Origin: a bacterium
GTDB taxonomy: Bacteria > Planctomycetota > UBA11346
NCBI GenBank assembly: GCA_020049615.1
Contig: JAIFKN010000015.1
Coordinates: 1 to 7,159 of the forward strand
Direction of reading: 5' to 3'
DNA length: 7,159 bases
The position numbers were made by a program, and so were the translations under genes. Shown in pieces: positions 4,974-7,159 of this stretch (position 1 is its first letter; every line of letters begins with the position of its first letter). Under the pieces are notes generated by a model, which saw only the letters and a program-made list of their open reading frames with translations, did not search any database and was not told the origin of the DNA.

Positions 4974-7159
4974 GAGGAGCGACCACTGCTCATCGTCGTC
5001 GATCAGTCCCTCTCCATGCAGGCGAACGACCCCAGGCGGTTCGCCGTCGACTCCGTGCAGCTGGCGCTGGCCGTGCTGCGCGAGGGCAAGGATGTCGCCA
5101 TCGTCGGGTTCCACCAAAGCGCCAATGACCTGCTCCCGTGGACGGCGATCACCGACCATGCCCAGCGGGCCACGCTGCGCGACCTGATCACCAAGAACCT
5201 GAAATTCCCGGGCAAGGGGACGCGCTATGTCAGGGCCCTGGAACGGGCTCACGCCCTGCTGACGGAGCGCAGCGCACCCGAGGGCACCAAGGTCATCTTC
5301 TTCACTGACGGTGAAGCGGACGACCGGTCCGCCGACATCATCGCCATCGCCGAACGCTTTGCCCAACGCGGCTGGATCATCGATGCCATGCGGCTGAACA
5401 CGAGCAACGCCAAGCCCGGCCCCGATCTGGCCAACATCAGCCGGCTGACCCGCGGACGGGCCATTGAAGTGCGGAGCGCGGCAGCCCTGATCGACCGCTT
5501 CGTCGAACTGGCCGCCTCCGAGAACGATTATTTCACGCTCAATGCGGTCGAGGTGAAGGATGCCAGTTCGGTGGCGGTGCCCCCCGGAGCCCGTTCGCTG
5601 GTCTATCTGGTGGCCAAGAACGAGGCGCAGACGGAACGTGGAAGCCTCGCGTCCCTGACGTGCGATGGTGCCGCGATCGGACTGGGCGGAACCGCAGCGT
5701 ATCGCTATCCCGACGCAGCGAAGGCGGACTCCTCCCAGGCGAACATCGAAGTCGCCTTGATCAACCGGCCCCAAGCCGGCACCTATGGAGCCGAGTTCAC
5801 CGGTGTGCCGCACAAGGTCTACGTGAGCCTCTCCCTCGACCTGTCGATCGACAAGCTGGCGATCCCCGAAACCGTCAACGAAGGGGACGGCATCGTCGCG
5901 GGAGTTCGCCTCGTCTGTACCGATCCCCGGCAGACCGCCTACTTCATCAGCACGGCGGTGGTCCAGGTGACGATCAGCGACGCCGGCGGGAGTACCCTCC
6001 TGTCCGGCTCTGCCAAGCCGAGTGCCACGGCGTCCGGGGCGGTGTACGCCCTGCCGTGGCAGGTACGCCTCGCCGATGCGACGGATCGCACCATACGGCA
6101 ACCGCTCAGCGTCGCCTATCAGGTCGCCCTCGACCGCTGGTCGGTAACCAAGCACGACGCTTTCACGGTCGTGCCAGCGGCCAAGCCGCTGCCCCCGCCT
6201 GCACCAGCCGCCCCGCCGCCGCCGGTCGCCACCACCGCCGCGTGGAAGCAGCCGGGCCTCACCCTGGCGACCTGGGTCGGACTGTCCGCCGAAGGCCAGT
6301 TGGAAGCCACCACAGCAGGTCCGGCCGGTTCCCTGAGCATCGTGGCTGACCAGGGCTTCAGCTTCCCCACCCCCCTGAGCGTGCCCGGATCATCGGCGGT
6401 GCCGGTCCGTTTCCTCCCGGTCAGCGCCGGTCGCTTCCGGCCCCAGTTGACGGTGCAGGGCATCGCCGCGGGCACCGCGACGCCGGTCCTGCCTGCCCTT
6501 GAAGGGCGGGGCTACCCGTGGAACGGCCCTGAGGCCCTGCCGATCACCGGTGCCGGTCCGACCGGGATCCCCGAGTGGTCGCCCGGCCATCCCGAATTGC
6601 CCGCCCAGCCCTTTGCCGGGGCCATGGCCGAACTGCGCGATCCCGCCGGGACGGTCGCCAAACTGACCATCGATGCCTCGGGCGTCGCCGCCTTGGCGGT
6701 GCCTGCGACCCAAGCCGCCTCGACCTTCACCGGCTCAGTGCTCCTGCGCTTCGGTACGCTGCCGCCTCGCCCGCTGGCCGTCTCCTGGGCGTTCTCGCCC
6801 TCCAAACCCGAACTGGCTTGGGGCGAGGTCAGCTTCCCCGCCGACGCCAACAACTGGAAGACCGCCTCGTGGGCGACGGGCACGCAACCGGTCAAGCTGG
6901 CCGGCGGTGCGGCCGGCTCGCTCAGCGTCACCTTCCAGGACCTCGTCGGTCCGGAAGGCGAACGCCTGCTGGCGGCCTATGATCTGCGCGGCAGCTTCAC
7001 CCCCGCGCGCGTCCAGGCGGGCGAGGAGGGCAACCTGCAGATCCAGGTGTTCCGTGGCCGCGATGTGTTGCCCGGCACCTACACCGGCACCTACGCCGTG
7101 ACCTTCACCGCCGACAACGGCGTGGTGGAGACCTACAACCGTCCCCTGTCGGTCACCAT
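4917..7159 (+). CDS. Exported von Willebrand factor A domain protein with beta-rich tail (3' partial)
   Basis: The gene starts at GTG 4917 and stays open to the window end, giving 747 codons with no stop in view. After the signal peptide, residues about 22-199 form a vWA domain: LLIVVDQSLSM holds the MIDAS motif DxSxS (D29, S31, S33), T102 lies in KGTRYVRAL and D131 in FFTDGE (128-133). All five metal-binding positions are present, so it should bind a divalent cation and a protein ligand. From about 200 the protein is beta-strand-rich and looks like a chain of Ig-like modules, interrupted by a proline-rich hinge (PLPPPAPAAPPPP, 424-436). Two stretches 200 residues apart share a pattern: a Trp (452 and 652), then AGPAGSLSI (467-475) or AGGAAGSLSV (662-671). 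The layout suggests action outside the cytoplasm. No membrane helix is visible after the signal peptide; a C-terminal anchor could lie beyond the window. It follows the GrpE-like gene by 18 nt. Ligand unknown. Confidence 0.85.
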   Translation, partial: MKRTLLACLVCLLPLVLPGEERPLLIVVDQSLSMQANDPRRFAVDSVQLALAVLREGKDVAIVGFHQSANDLLPWTAITDHAQRATLRDLITKNLKFPGKGTRYVRALERAHALLTERSAPEGTKVIFFTDGEADDRSADIIAIAERFAQRGWIIDAMRLNTSNAKPGPDLANISRLTRGRAIEVRSAAALIDRFVELAASENDYFTLNAVEVKDASSVAVPPGARSLVYLVAKNEAQTERGSLASLTCDGAAIGLGGTAAYRYPDAAKADSSQANIEVALINRPQAGTYGAEFTGVPHKVYVSLSLDLSIDKLAIPETVNEGDGIVAGVRLVCTDPRQTAYFISTAVVQVTISDAGGSTLLSGSAKPSATASGAVYALPWQVRLADATDRTIRQPLSVAYQVALDRWSVTKHDAFTVVPAAKPLPPPAPAAPPPPVATTAAWKQPGLTLATWVGLSAEGQLEATTAGPAGSLSIVADQGFSFPTPLSVPGSSAVPVRFLPVSAGRFRPQLTVQGIAAGTATPVLPALEGRGYPWNGPEALPITGAGPTGIPEWSPGHPELPAQPFAGAMAELRDPAGTVAKLTIDASGVAALAVPATQAASTFTGSVLLRFGTLPPRPLAVSWAFSPSKPELAWGEVSFPADANNWKTASWATGTQPVKLAGGAAGSLSVTFQDLVGPEGERLLAAYDLRGSFTPARVQAGEEGNLQIQVFRGRDVLPGTYTGTYAVTFTADNGVVETYNRPLSVT

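Noticed and set aside
4071..6155. 694-aa open frame on the minus strand across the GrpE-like and vWA genes
   Set aside because: It crosses a gene boundary, has a skewed G/R/D/H/Q-rich composition and no recognisable domain. Both plus-strand proteins it opposes have clear family motifs. Long antisense frames are common in GC-rich coding DNA.
1..7159. tRNA, rRNA, CRISPR array, insertion sequence or attachment site
   Set aside because: Nearly every base is within the four genes; I saw no direct-repeat array, terminal inverted repeats, transposase motif or structural RNA pattern.

Overview
This is a GC-rich window (about 65% GC in the stretch I counted). All four genes lie on the + strand, head to tail. 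The gaps are 34, 6 and 18 nt, and I see no terminator or clear promoter, so the window looks like the inside of one operon that continues past both edges. A weak Shine-Dalgarno-like site, a GTG start with a good GAGGA site, and a Sec signal peptide all point to a bacterium. The sequence does not fix the phylum; Planctomycetota, Verrucomicrobiota or a GC-rich proteobacterium would all fit.

Layout: (1) 2-1186 is the C-terminal 394 residues of a mostly alpha-helical protein that looks like the stalk of a dynamin-family (or SrfC-like) large GTPase; any GTPase motifs would lie upstream of the window. (2) 1221-3830 is an 869-aa atypical Hsp70. It keeps every ATPase residue I could place, but has an extra N-terminal beta-sandwich-like domain, an insertion of about 150-170 aa in lobe II, a diverged substrate-binding beta domain and no alpha-helical lid. 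(3) 3837-4898 is a 353-aa protein whose C-terminus is recognisably GrpE-like; its middle appears to hold a second, degenerate GrpE-like unit, so it may be a one-chain pseudo-dimer. (4) 4917-7159 is a secreted or membrane-anchored von Willebrand factor A (vWA) protein with a complete MIDAS metal site and a long beta-rich, proline-linked tail that runs off the window.

Working model (inference): the Hsp70 and its dedicated nucleotide-exchange factor form an ATP-driven remodelling pair in the cytoplasm. A dynamin-like GTPase could work at the inner face of the membrane and the vWA protein could present a metal-dependent adhesion or scaffold surface on the outer face. No J-domain protein and no general chaperone gene (dnaJ, groEL, clpB) is seen here, which argues against an ordinary heat-shock locus. 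The gene pairing recalls SrfB (actin/Hsp70-like) plus SrfC (GTPase-like) loci, but I cannot claim homology at that level.
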